A stretch of DNA of 14,191 nucleotides. Source: an uncultured Eubacteriales bacterium (lineage in GTDB: Bacteria > Bacillota > Clostridia > Oscillospirales > CAG-272). The translations under genes were made by a program, and so were the position numbers. Under the pieces are notes generated by a model. The model had not been told where the DNA came from. It was given only the letters and a program-made list of their open reading frames with translations, and ran no database searches. The stretch is from contig URAP01000042.1 in NCBI GenBank assembly GCA_900545935.1, forward strand, positions 1 to 14,191. The letters are read 5' to 3'. Below are positions 1-5,965 of the stretch, one piece after another; position 1 is the first letter of the stretch; the number at the start of each line of letters is the position of its first letter.

Positions 1-30
1 TGCTTTATTCGGTTTTCAATGGACATCCTG

Positions 31-55
31 AAGGACGGCTGCGCCGTCCTTTTTT
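31..55 (+). terminator. Intrinsic terminator of a gene left of the window
   Basis: A perfect 9-bp stem (31-39 AAGGACGGC with 43-51 GCCGTCCTT) closes a 3-nt loop and runs directly into a T-rich tract (50-60, interrupted by one G). The T tract lies only on the right, so it terminates plus-strand transcription entering from the left edge. Confidence 0.85.
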
Positions 56-60
56 GTTTT

Positions 61-286
61 GTGCGTAATTATAAATGCAGATCCATTTAAGCTCCCGCTT
101 TATGTGCCCATTCGCATGCTGAGAATGCGGTCTGTGTGACCTTTGCTGCAACGATTCTTTTGTACCGTCATACTGCTTATTCCGGTGTATGAGGGATGCT
201 TATGAGTTGTGATATCGGAGGCAAACAGACCCACTTTTTTGGTCTTCCTGTACAATTTCACTGAATTTACTTTGTTGTGTTTTCAT
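61..286 (-). pseudogene. Decayed transposase/integrase fragment (N-terminal HTH region)
   Basis: Reading the minus strand from an ATG at 286-284 gives one frame that starts MKTQQSKFSEIVQED, meets a single TAA at 202-200, and continues in the same frame to about position 61. After the stop the frame reads YDGTKESLQQRSHRPHSQH and then ELKWI. From memory, a YDGT..SL..RSHRPH..H motif followed by an E-L-K-hydrophobic stretch is typical of the N-terminal helix-turn-helix region of DDE (rve) integrase-type transposases of IS3/IS481-like elements. The residues around the stop (RYHNS, stop, ASL) fit the recognition helix with an Arg codon lost. Similarity ends near position 65 and no catalytic DDE domain follows. 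The fragment is therefore both stop-interrupted and 3'-truncated, and cannot make a transposase. No Shine-Dalgarno sequence is evident before the ATG. The exact IS family is uncertain. Confidence 0.6.
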
Positions 287-325
287 GTGGCAAATATCGT
301 TTGCTTTGTGCTAAAATATCCATAG

Positions 326-383
326 CGATTGAGACCTTTCGTTATGTGATTGTGTGGTAACTTGATTATAACGATCTCAATCG
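326..383. repeat. Long imperfect inverted repeat beside the transposase relic
   Basis: CGATTGAGA (326-334) pairs with TCTCAATCG (375-383), and the inner CGTTAT (340-345) pairs with ATAACG (368-373). A 5-nt bulge lies on one side and 1 nt on the other, around a 22-nt loop. A T-rich run (384-391) follows on the plus strand, so it could act as a weak plus-strand terminator. It also sits just upstream of the relic's start codon on the minus strand and could be a leftover structured end of the insertion element. Confidence 0.5.
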
Positions 384-457
384 TCTTTTTCTATACTTTT
401 CGGTCTCACATCTATTGTAGCTCTACAACGCTTTTGGATTTTTGTCAATTATTTTTG

Positions 458-486
458 TTGCTTTTCGCGACCGAATAATGTATAAT
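458..486 (+). promoter_or_regulatory. Likely promoter of pcrA
   Basis: TTGCTT (458-463), a 17-nt spacer and a perfect TATAAT (481-486) fit a sigma-A promoter. Transcription would start near 493, about 50 nt before the pcrA ATG, placing the leader hairpin at 496-518 at the very 5' end of the mRNA. Confidence 0.6.
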
Positions 487-495
487 ATAGGTATG

Positions 496-531
496 GGCGC
501 GGCATAGGTCGCTGCGTCATTTTTGCTTTTT
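496..531 (+). terminator. Terminator-like leader hairpin before pcrA
   Basis: GGCGCGGC (496-503) pairs with GCTGCGTC (511-518), including two G-U pairs, around a 7-nt loop. Two T5 runs follow (520-524 and 527-531). The structure lies between the promoter and the ribosome binding site GAGG (534-537), so it may abort part of the transcription or protect the 5' end. Whether it is regulated cannot be told from sequence. Confidence 0.4.
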
Positions 532-542
532 ATGAGGTTATC

Positions 543-2936
543 ATGGGTAGTATTGACGTTATCGGAGAGAGATTTTTAAAAGCGAAGCAGCGGATATTCG
601 ACCGCCTTTTTGACACGCTCAACGAGCAGCAGCGCGAGGCGGTCTTTACCGTACGGGGACCCTTACTTGTGCTTGCGGGCGCGGGCAGCGGAAAGACTAC
701 GGTACTTACTAAGCGTATTGCATTCATTATCCGATACGGTAATGCCTATTTTGCCGAGCCGAGTTGCACTCTGACCGAGAAATATGTTTCCTCGATCGAG
801 GCTCTTGCCGCCGATGACAGCGCCGACTGCGCTGCTTTGGATGCTGCCGCTGACAGTTTTGCCGTAGACCCGTGCCCTGCATGGGCGGTGCTTGCCATTA
901 CATTTACAAACAAGGCTGCACAGGAGATGAAGTCAAGGCTTGCCACGCTTATCGGAGGTGACAACGGAGAGTCGGATGTCCTTGCGGGGACATTTCATTC
1001 GGTCTGTCTGCGTATTCTTCGCCGTCATGCCGATGAGGCGGGGCTTCGCTCCGGATTTACCATCTATGACAGCGACGATACGAAGCGCGCAATTATAGCC
1101 TGCATGAAGGAGCTCGGTATCGACGATAAAACGCTTGCTCCGAGGTTTGTTCAGAATACTATCAGCTCTGCCAAGGATAGGCTTATCACTCCGGTAGAGT
1201 TTGCCGCAGCAGTCGGCAACGATTATAACCGCGAGCGTATTTCCGGTATATATGATCTTTATCAGAGACATTTGACTGCCGCGAATGCAGTTGACTTTGA
1301 CGATATTATAATGAAAACCGTCGAGCTGCTTCGCGGTCACGATGAAATATGCGATTACTATAACCATCGGTTCAAGTATGTATGTGTCGATGAATATCAG
1401 GACACGAACGGCGCGCAGTTTGAGCTGATAAGACTTCTCTCTTCAGGTCATCATAATATAATGGTCGTCGGAGACGACGATCAGAGTATATATAAATTCC
1501 GCGGCGCGCAGATAGAGAATATTCTATCGTTTGAAAAGAACTATGAGGGAGCTAAGGTAATACGCCTTGAGCAGAATTACCGCTCCGCCGGAAACATTCT
1601 TGCCGCCGCCAATGCCGTTATCACAAATAACGAGAGCAGAATGGGCAAACAGCTGCGCACCGACCGCGAGGCGGGGGAGAAGATAGTTATAAAGCGTCTC
1701 GAAAATCAGAACGAGGAGGCACGGTACATCGTCAACCGCATCACCGAGCTTGCGCTCCGCGAAAAGCGCAAGTACAGCGACTTTGCCGTGCTCTATCGCG
1801 TAAATGCGCAGTCGGGAGGACTGGAGGGCGTATTCTCGCGCTCGGGTATACCGTACCGCATTCTCGGCGGCATGCGTTTCTTTGAGCGCAAGGAGGTCAA
1901 GGATATTCTTGCCTATCTCTGCGTTATCAACAATCCGAGCGACGGGCTGCGGCTGCGCAGGATCATCAACGAGCCGAAGCGAAAGATAGGAGAAACGACA
2001 GTTTCGACGCTTGAGGCTATCGCAGCTGTGCAGAATTGCTCGATGTTCGACGTTATGTGCGACGCGGAGAAATATCCCGTGCTGTCTAAGGTCGCGCCGA
2101 AGCTTGCGGATTTTGTTTCGATAATCAAGACGCTGCGCGGAATAGCGCGTACCGAACGTCTTTCGGTGCTCGTTGAAAACACCATCGAGCGCACCGGCTA
2201 TCGCAATATGATACTTATGATGGGCGAGAGCGAGCTCGACCGTCTCGAAAATATTCAGGAGCTTGTCTCCACCGCGCTCGAATACGAGCAGCGGGTCGCC
2301 GAAAACGGTGAGGAAGCGACTCTTACGGGCTTTCTCGAGGAGATAGCGCTTGTTGCGGATATCGACAACTACGATTCCGAGGCGGATGCGGTGTCGCTCA
2401 TGACGGTGCACAGCGCCAAAGGACTTGAATTCCCGGTGGTGTTCCTGTCCGGACTCGAGGAGGGAATATTTCCCGGAATGCAGTCGATGTCCGATCCGCA
2501 AGAGCTCGAGGAGGAGCGCAGACTTGCATACGTCGCACTGACCCGCGCAAAGGATCGCATATACATCTCGCATGTCCGCGAGCGTCTAATCTACGGCAGG
2601 ACCTCGCACAATCAGCTCTCGCGCTTTGCAAAGGAGATACCCGAGGATATCGTCAACAGTGAGGTGCTGATACATAACCGCGACGGTCAGTCGTTCCGCG
2701 AGCGCAACAAGCGCAAGCCCATCGAGCTTTCGGGCGAGCTGAAAAAAGCTGGGCGTCCCGAGCAGTCAAAGCGTGAGCGCTTTGAGGCGGGAGACGAGGT
2801 GCAGCATGCGAATTTCGGTCACGGGCGTATACTGACTGCAACGCCTATTGCGTCCGATATGCTGTATGAGGTCGTATTCGACACCGTCGGCACGAAAAAA
2901 CTGATGGGCGCATACGCAAAGCTGAAAAAGCTGTAA
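543..2936 (+). CDS. pcrA: ATP-dependent 3'-5' DNA helicase PcrA/UvrD (SF1A)
   Basis: Replication and repair helicase that unwinds DNA using ATP; in Firmicutes PcrA also removes RecA filaments and resolves replication-transcription conflicts. At 797 residues it is somewhat longer than the roughly 740 usual for PcrA. Visible motifs in order are: Q motif LNEQQREAV (26-34), Walker A GAGSGKT (46-52), motif Ia AITFTNKAAQEM (118-129), Ib GTFH (149-152), motif II VDEYQDT (282-288), motif III GDDDQSIYKFRGA (310-322), motif IV LEQNYRS (342-348), then motif V (TVHSAKGLEFP) and motif VI (YVALTRAKDR). The C-terminus FEAGDEVQHANFGHG begins the Tudor-like tail that in PcrA contacts RNA polymerase. An extra segment of about 45 residues (roughly 66-112), rich in Ala, Asp and Ser, sits between motifs I and Ia. 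The ATG is preceded by GAGG with a 5-nt gap. It appears monocistronic; no clear terminator follows. Confidence 0.95.
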   Translation: MGSIDVIGERFLKAKQRIFDRLFDTLNEQQREAVFTVRGPLLVLAGAGSGKTTVLTKRIAFIIRYGNAYFAEPSCTLTEKYVSSIEALAADDSADCAALDAAADSFAVDPCPAWAVLAITFTNKAAQEMKSRLATLIGGDNGESDVLAGTFHSVCLRILRRHADEAGLRSGFTIYDSDDTKRAIIACMKELGIDDKTLAPRFVQNTISSAKDRLITPVEFAAAVGNDYNRERISGIYDLYQRHLTAANAVDFDDIIMKTVELLRGHDEICDYYNHRFKYVCVDEYQDTNGAQFELIRLLSSGHHNIMVVGDDDQSIYKFRGAQIENILSFEKNYEGAKVIRLEQNYRSAGNILAAANAVITNNESRMGKQLRTDREAGEKIVIKRLENQNEEARYIVNRITELALREKRKYSDFAVLYRVNAQSGGLEGVFSRSGIPYRILGGMRFFERKEVKDILAYLCVINNPSDGLRLRRIINEPKRKIGETTVSTLEAIAAVQNCSMFDVMCDAEKYPVLSKVAPKLADFVSIIKTLRGIARTERLSVLVENTIERTGYRNMILMMGESELDRLENIQELVSTALEYEQRVAENGEEATLTGFLEEIALVADIDNYDSEADAVSLMTVHSAKGLEFPVVFLSGLEEGIFPGMQSMSDPQELEEERRLAYVALTRAKDRIYISHVRERLIYGRTSHNQLSRFAKEIPEDIVNSEVLIHNRDGQSFRERNKRKPIELSGELKKAGRPEQSKRERFEAGDEVQHANFGHGRILTATPIASDMLYEVVFDTVGTKKLMGAYAKLKKL

Positions 2937-3067
2937 CTGCATAATATGCCGGTCTCCGTGTGAGAGCGCTTAGCGTCTCGGGCCTATGCGTGCAGTTTAC
3001 GCTCCGACGCGGCATATGCATGAATTATTATGTAAAATTATGCAGAATATGCCGCTGTTTAACTGCA
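2935..3067. repeat. Direct/inverted repeat block downstream of pcrA
   Basis: Two direct copies, TGCATAATATGCCGG (2938-2952) and TGCAGAATATGCCGC (3041-3055), match at 13 of 15 positions. They flank an inverted copy, GCGGCATATGCAT (3009-3021), which can pair with either one, each time leaving a 3-nt bulge. AACTGCA at 2935-2941 and 3061-3067 likewise brackets its complement TGCAGTT (2991-2997). A smaller hairpin lies at 2963-2979. No T tract follows, so this is not a standard terminator. It may be a palindromic intergenic element or an mRNA 3'-end structure for pcrA. Confidence 0.55.
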
Positions 3068-3155
3068 TAAACTAATAAAAATACGGTGCTGAACCGCCAG
3101 AATCGAATCACGTGGTATTATTTGGATGATGATATCGACCGATTGTTGATTATAG

Positions 3156-3186
3156 TTTTTTATCATAAGATAAAAAATGGTATAAT
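3156..3186 (+). promoter_or_regulatory. AT palindrome with secondary -10 element
   Basis: TTTTTTATC (3156-3164) and GATAAAAAA (3169-3177) form a perfect 9-bp inverted repeat with a 4-nt loop. It is followed at once by TGG-TATAAT (3178-3186), an extended -10, but the -35 position (3158-3163) is poor. It may be a weak upstream promoter overlapped by an operator-like palindrome, or a weak bidirectional terminator after pcrA. Confidence 0.3.
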
Positions 3187-3201
3187 TAGTGAATTAGAGT
3201 G

Positions 3202-3230
3202 TTGACATTCGTTCAGAGATATGATATAAT
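3202..3230 (+). promoter_or_regulatory. Perfect-consensus extended -10 promoter
   Basis: TTGACA (3202-3207), a 17-nt spacer and TATAAT (3225-3230) match the sigma-A consensus at all twelve positions, and TGA at 3222-3224 adds an extended -10. Expected start is near 3237, with a short leader holding GGGGGTAGG before the ATG at 3264. Confidence 0.85.
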
Positions 3231-3263
3231 TCGGACAACAAAAGTTCATGGGGGTAGGAAAAG

Positions 3264-3605
3264 ATGACGCAGACGAATTCTTTTATGAGTTGTGCGAATA
3301 ATTCTTCCTTCGACGGTCGTAATTGTCCGTCCGCTTTTGCGTGCGATAATGCATGCGCGACCTATGAAGCTGCAAATGAGAGTGCCAATGGCGGTGCTGC
3401 GTATATTGTCGCAGTGCCGCTTTTTCTTGTCGCACTTGTATTTGTCATTATATCCGTCGTTTCGGTCATTGCGCGCGCAATAATTATTGCCGTGATTCTC
3501 GTCGCGCTCATTATACGAGTGGTCGGAATTCTACACATAATCGCATATCGAAACGGAAATTGCTTAAATAACTCACCGCGCGGAGCGGCAGCCTATGCAG
3601 GCTGA
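3264..3605 (+). CDS. Small Cys-rich two-TM protein, function unknown
   Basis: I do not recognise this 113-residue protein. Its N-terminal half (1-45) is polar, rich in Asn, Ser and Ala, and holds four cysteines (10, 21, 27, 31); a fifth is at 100. Residues about 46-69 and 72-94 are strongly hydrophobic (mostly Ile, Val and Ala) and split by Arg71, suggesting a helical hairpin in the membrane. The tail (95-113) is polar. There is no signal peptidase or lipobox motif. The cysteine spacing (C-x10-C-x5-C-x3-C) suggests metal binding or disulfides, but I cannot match it to a known finger. It has its own very strong promoter and its own terminator, so it is a monocistronic and probably highly transcribed gene. 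The ATG lies 8 nt after a GGGGGTAGG-type ribosome binding site. The last 15 codons overlap a GC-rich string also found at 5006-5017, so the natural C-terminus may differ between relatives. Confidence 0.6.
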   Translation: MTQTNSFMSCANNSSFDGRNCPSAFACDNACATYEAANESANGGAAYIVAVPLFLVALVFVIISVVSVIARAIIIAVILVALIIRVVGILHIIAYRNGNCLNNSPRGAAAYAG

Positions 3606-3621
3606 GTAAATCAGGGATATT

Positions 3622-3655
3622 AAGCATTTCCGCATAAAAAACGGAAATGCTTTTT
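3622..3655 (+). terminator. Intrinsic terminator after the small membrane protein gene
   Basis: AAGCATTTCCG (3622-3632) pairs perfectly with CGGAAATGCTT (3642-3652) around a 9-nt A-rich loop, and a T run follows (3651-3655, then ATTTAT). It separates the small gene from the liv operon. Confidence 0.9.
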
Positions 3656-3658
3656 ATT

Positions 3659-3684
3659 TATAATATCATGATACCAAGTGTATC
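3659..3684 (+). promoter_or_regulatory. Possible liv operon promoter and operator-like repeat
   Basis: TATAAT (3659-3664) falls just after the terminator T run. Its -35 position is only A-rich, so the promoter would be weak or activator-dependent. GATAC (3670-3674) and GTATC (3680-3684) form a small inverted repeat covering the expected start site, a possible regulator site. No other promoter candidate is visible between the terminator and livK. Confidence 0.35.
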
Positions 3685-3699
3685 GGAAAGAGGAGAACC

Positions 3700-4896
3700 A
3701 TGAATAAGAAGTTTATGAAGGTCATGGCACTGTCCATGGCAGTTATGACAAGTGCAGCTGTCTTTGCTTCTTGCGGAAAGGATGGCGGCGGTGCCACCGA
3801 GACCAACGGAGGCACTACCGGCGGAGATTCAACCGCGACTGCATTCAAGATCGGTTGTATCGGACCTGCAACGGGCGATGCTGCGATCTACGGTAAGGCG
3901 GTATTCAACGGCATTCAGATTGCTGTTGACGAGATCAACGCTAAGGGCGGAAGCATTAAGTTTGAGTTCAAGAGCGAGGATGATGTTGCCGACGGCGAGA
4001 CCGCAGTCAACGCATACAATACGCTTGTTGACTGGGGTATGCAGGCTCTTGTAGGACCTGTTACCACCGGCTCTTCCATCGCAGTATCCGCTAAGACTGC
4101 AGAGGATAAGATGTTTATGCTCACTCCTTCGGGCTCGTCCACAGATATCATCAAGGACAAGGACAATGTATTCCAGGTCTGCTTCACCGACCCGAACCAG
4201 GGCACCGGCTCCGCCGACTATATCGCGGAGCATATGGCAGACAAGAAGGTAGCTATCATCTACCGTAACGATGATGCTTATTCTCAGGGCATCCGCGATA
4301 CCTTCGTTGCAGAGGCTGCAGCTAAGAGCATCGAGGTCGTATATCAGGGTACCTTTACTAAGGATACCGCAACCGACTTTTCGGTACAGCTGACCGCCGC
4401 ACAATCTGCAGGCGCTGATCTGCTCTTCCTCCCCATATACTATCAGCCCGCATCCGTTATCCTTTCTCAGGCTGATCAGATGGGTTATGCGCCTACCTTC
4501 TTCGGTGTTGACGGTATGGATGGTATCCTTACCATGGAGGGCTTTGATCCTAAGCTTGCAGAGGGTGTAATGCTTCTTACTCCTTTCTCTGCTGACGCTA
4601 CCGATGAGCGTACACAGAGCTTCGTAAAGACCTATCAGGAAAAGTACAACGAGCTTCCTAACCAGTTTGCGGCAGACGGATACGACGGCGTTTATACACT
4701 TTACGCTGCACTTGAGAAGTCGGGCTGCACTGCCGATATGTCCTCTGAGGATATCTGCGCTAAGGTTACTGCCGCTATGACCGAGATCAAGGTCGACGGT
4801 CTTACCGGCGAGGGCATGACATGGAGCGCGACCGGCGAAGTCTCCAAGGCTCCTCGTGCGGTTGTCATCAAGGACGGCGCATACGTCGGCGCATAA
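3700..4896 (+). CDS. livK: Branched-chain amino acid ABC transporter substrate-binding lipoprotein
   Basis: Extracytoplasmic receptor of a HAAT-family ABC importer (type I periplasmic-binding fold, Peripla_BP_6). The 398-residue product begins with a lipoprotein signal: a Lys-containing N-terminus, a hydrophobic core, and FASC with Cys25 as the predicted lipidated residue. A short Gly/Thr linker (26-46) follows, which tethers the domain to the membrane. The mature domain opens with FKIGCIGPATGD, continues with GIQIAVDEINAKGG, and has ALVGPVTTGSS, all typical of LivK/LivJ-like proteins. The ligand could be Leu/Ile/Val, but family members also bind amides, urea or other amino acids, so specificity is unproven. 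AGGAG (3691-3695) sits 4 nt before the ATG. Codons are biased towards GCT/GTT/ATC forms, consistent with high expression. It is first in the operon and separated from livH by a 177-nt structured spacer. Confidence 0.93.
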   Translation: MNKKFMKVMALSMAVMTSAAVFASCGKDGGGATETNGGTTGGDSTATAFKIGCIGPATGDAAIYGKAVFNGIQIAVDEINAKGGSIKFEFKSEDDVADGETAVNAYNTLVDWGMQALVGPVTTGSSIAVSAKTAEDKMFMLTPSGSSTDIIKDKDNVFQVCFTDPNQGTGSADYIAEHMADKKVAIIYRNDDAYSQGIRDTFVAEAAAKSIEVVYQGTFTKDTATDFSVQLTAAQSAGADLLFLPIYYQPASVILSQADQMGYAPTFFGVDGMDGILTMEGFDPKLAEGVMLLTPFSADATDERTQSFVKTYQEKYNELPNQFAADGYDGVYTLYAALEKSGCTADMSSEDICAKVTAAMTEIKVDGLTGEGMTWSATGEVSKAPRAVVIKDGAYVGA

Positions 4897-4910
4897 GACG
4901 GCGATGCTGT

Positions 4911-5036
4911 TCTGCATATAAGAAAAGCTGCATAGACGTGCGGCTGCCGTCGACCCGCGCGGTCGGCGGCAAGCCCGCGCGTTATGCTGTATATGCAGAT
5001 ATATGCTCACCGCGCGGCGGGCGTATATCTGCATAT
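4911..5036 (+). promoter_or_regulatory. Competing hairpins in the livK-livH spacer
   Basis: Structure 1: TCTGCATATA (4911-4920) pairs with TATATGCAGA (4990-4999), enclosing GCATA/TATGC (4930-4934 with 4983-4987) and a GC stem 4945-4955/4961-4971 with one G-U pair. Structure 2: 4991-5006 pairs with 5021-5036 as a 16-bp stem with a single G-U pair, around a GC-rich 14-nt loop. Segment 4991-4999 is shared, so the two exclude each other. No T tract follows. It probably sets the livK to livHMGF expression ratio by stabilising the livK message or guiding mRNA processing; a repeat-element origin is also possible. Confidence 0.6.
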
Positions 5037-5073
5037 TCAGTGTAGTGAAATTATTTTAAGAGAGGTAAAGGCT

Positions 5074-5952
5074 ATGGAATTCTTATCCTACCTTATCAGC
5101 GGTATAAGCCTCGGCAGTGTTTACGCTATCATTGCACTCGGTTATACTATGGTTTACGGAATCGCCAAGATGCTTAACTTTGCACACGGCGATATTATCA
5201 TGATAGGCGGCTACGTCTCATTCGTGGCTGTCAGTAGCCTCGGTCTCAATCCGTGGATCGCTATGGTCATCGCAATGGCCGTATGTACGCTGCTCGGAGT
5301 TCTTATCGAGCGCTTTGCATATAAGCCGCTGCGTCAGGCGACCTCGCTTGCAGTGCTTATCACTGCGATAGGTGTATCCTACCTGCTGCAGAATGCGGCA
5401 CTCCTCATCTGGGGTGCTAACCCTAAGGTATATACTCCCATCATCTCGGGAACGCTCAACCTCTTCGGCGGTAAGCTCAGCGTTTCCTACATATCGCTGC
5501 TTACCGTTGCGGCGTGCATCATTATTATGATAGCTCTTACCGTCTTTACAAGCAAGAGCAAGCTCGGTAAGGCTATGCGCGCATGCTCTGAGGATAAGGG
5601 CGCGGCTCTGCTGATGGGCATCAACGTCAACCGCACCATCTCTCTTACCTTCGCTATAGGCTCTGCGCTTGCGGCTATTGCAGGCGTGCTGCTGTGCTCC
5701 TCGTATCCTACGCTGATGCCGACTACCGGCTCGATGCCCGGTATCAAGGCATTTACCGCTGCGGTATTCGGCGGTATCGGCTCTATCCCCGGCGCATTTA
5801 TCGGCGGTATCCTGCTCGGTGTTATCGAGGCGCTGGCAAAAGCGTATATCTCTACGCAGCTTTCAAATTCCATCGTATTTGCCGTGCTCATCATAGTTCT
5901 TCTTGTACGTCCCGTCGGACTGCTCGGCAAGAAGATCTCCGAGAAGGTCTGA
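5074..5952 (+). CDS. livH: Branched-chain amino acid ABC transporter permease LivH
   Basis: One of two channel subunits (BPD_transp_2 family) of the HAAT importer; it spans the membrane several times. At 292 residues it is close to the usual size. GSVYAIIALGYTMVYGI followed by LNFAHGD and MIGGY are hallmark N-terminal motifs, and GGIGSIPGAFIGGILLG near the C-terminus is the permease loop that meets the ATPases. The open frame extends upstream to 4984, but the start is placed at 5074 because AGAGAGG (5059-5065) lies at proper distance, the protein then begins like LivH (MEFLSYLISG), and the upstream part would translate the hairpin. It is followed 13 nt later by livM. Confidence 0.93.
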   Translation: MEFLSYLISGISLGSVYAIIALGYTMVYGIAKMLNFAHGDIIMIGGYVSFVAVSSLGLNPWIAMVIAMAVCTLLGVLIERFAYKPLRQATSLAVLITAIGVSYLLQNAALLIWGANPKVYTPIISGTLNLFGGKLSVSYISLLTVAACIIIMIALTVFTSKSKLGKAMRACSEDKGAALLMGINVNRTISLTFAIGSALAAIAGVLLCSSYPTLMPTTGSMPGIKAFTAAVFGGIGSIPGAFIGGILLGVIEALAKAYISTQLSNSIVFAVLIIVLLVRPVGLLGKKISEKV

Positions 5953-5965
5953 GGGGGTGAGTTTA

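Noticed and set aside
1524..2573. 349-codon minus-strand open frame opposite pcrA
   Set aside because: It overlaps conserved helicase motifs on the other strand and has no recognisable domain.
2937..3263. tRNA gene or riboswitch in the pcrA downstream spacer
   Set aside because: No cloverleaf, T-loop or known aptamer core is visible; hairpins are explained by the repeat block and AT palindrome.
3829..5034. 401-codon minus-strand open frame opposite livK
   Set aside because: It mirrors the codon pattern of livK, has Cys/Arg-rich composition with no domain, no ribosome binding site, and crosses the structured spacer.
4984..5073. 30-residue N-terminal extension of livH
   Set aside because: It would translate the livK-livH hairpin; the ATG at 5074 has AGAGAGG and starts like LivH.
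5903..5965. 21-residue N-terminal extension of livM overlapping livH
   Set aside because: The ATG at 5966 has GGGGGTGA at correct spacing and gives a normal LivM N-terminus.
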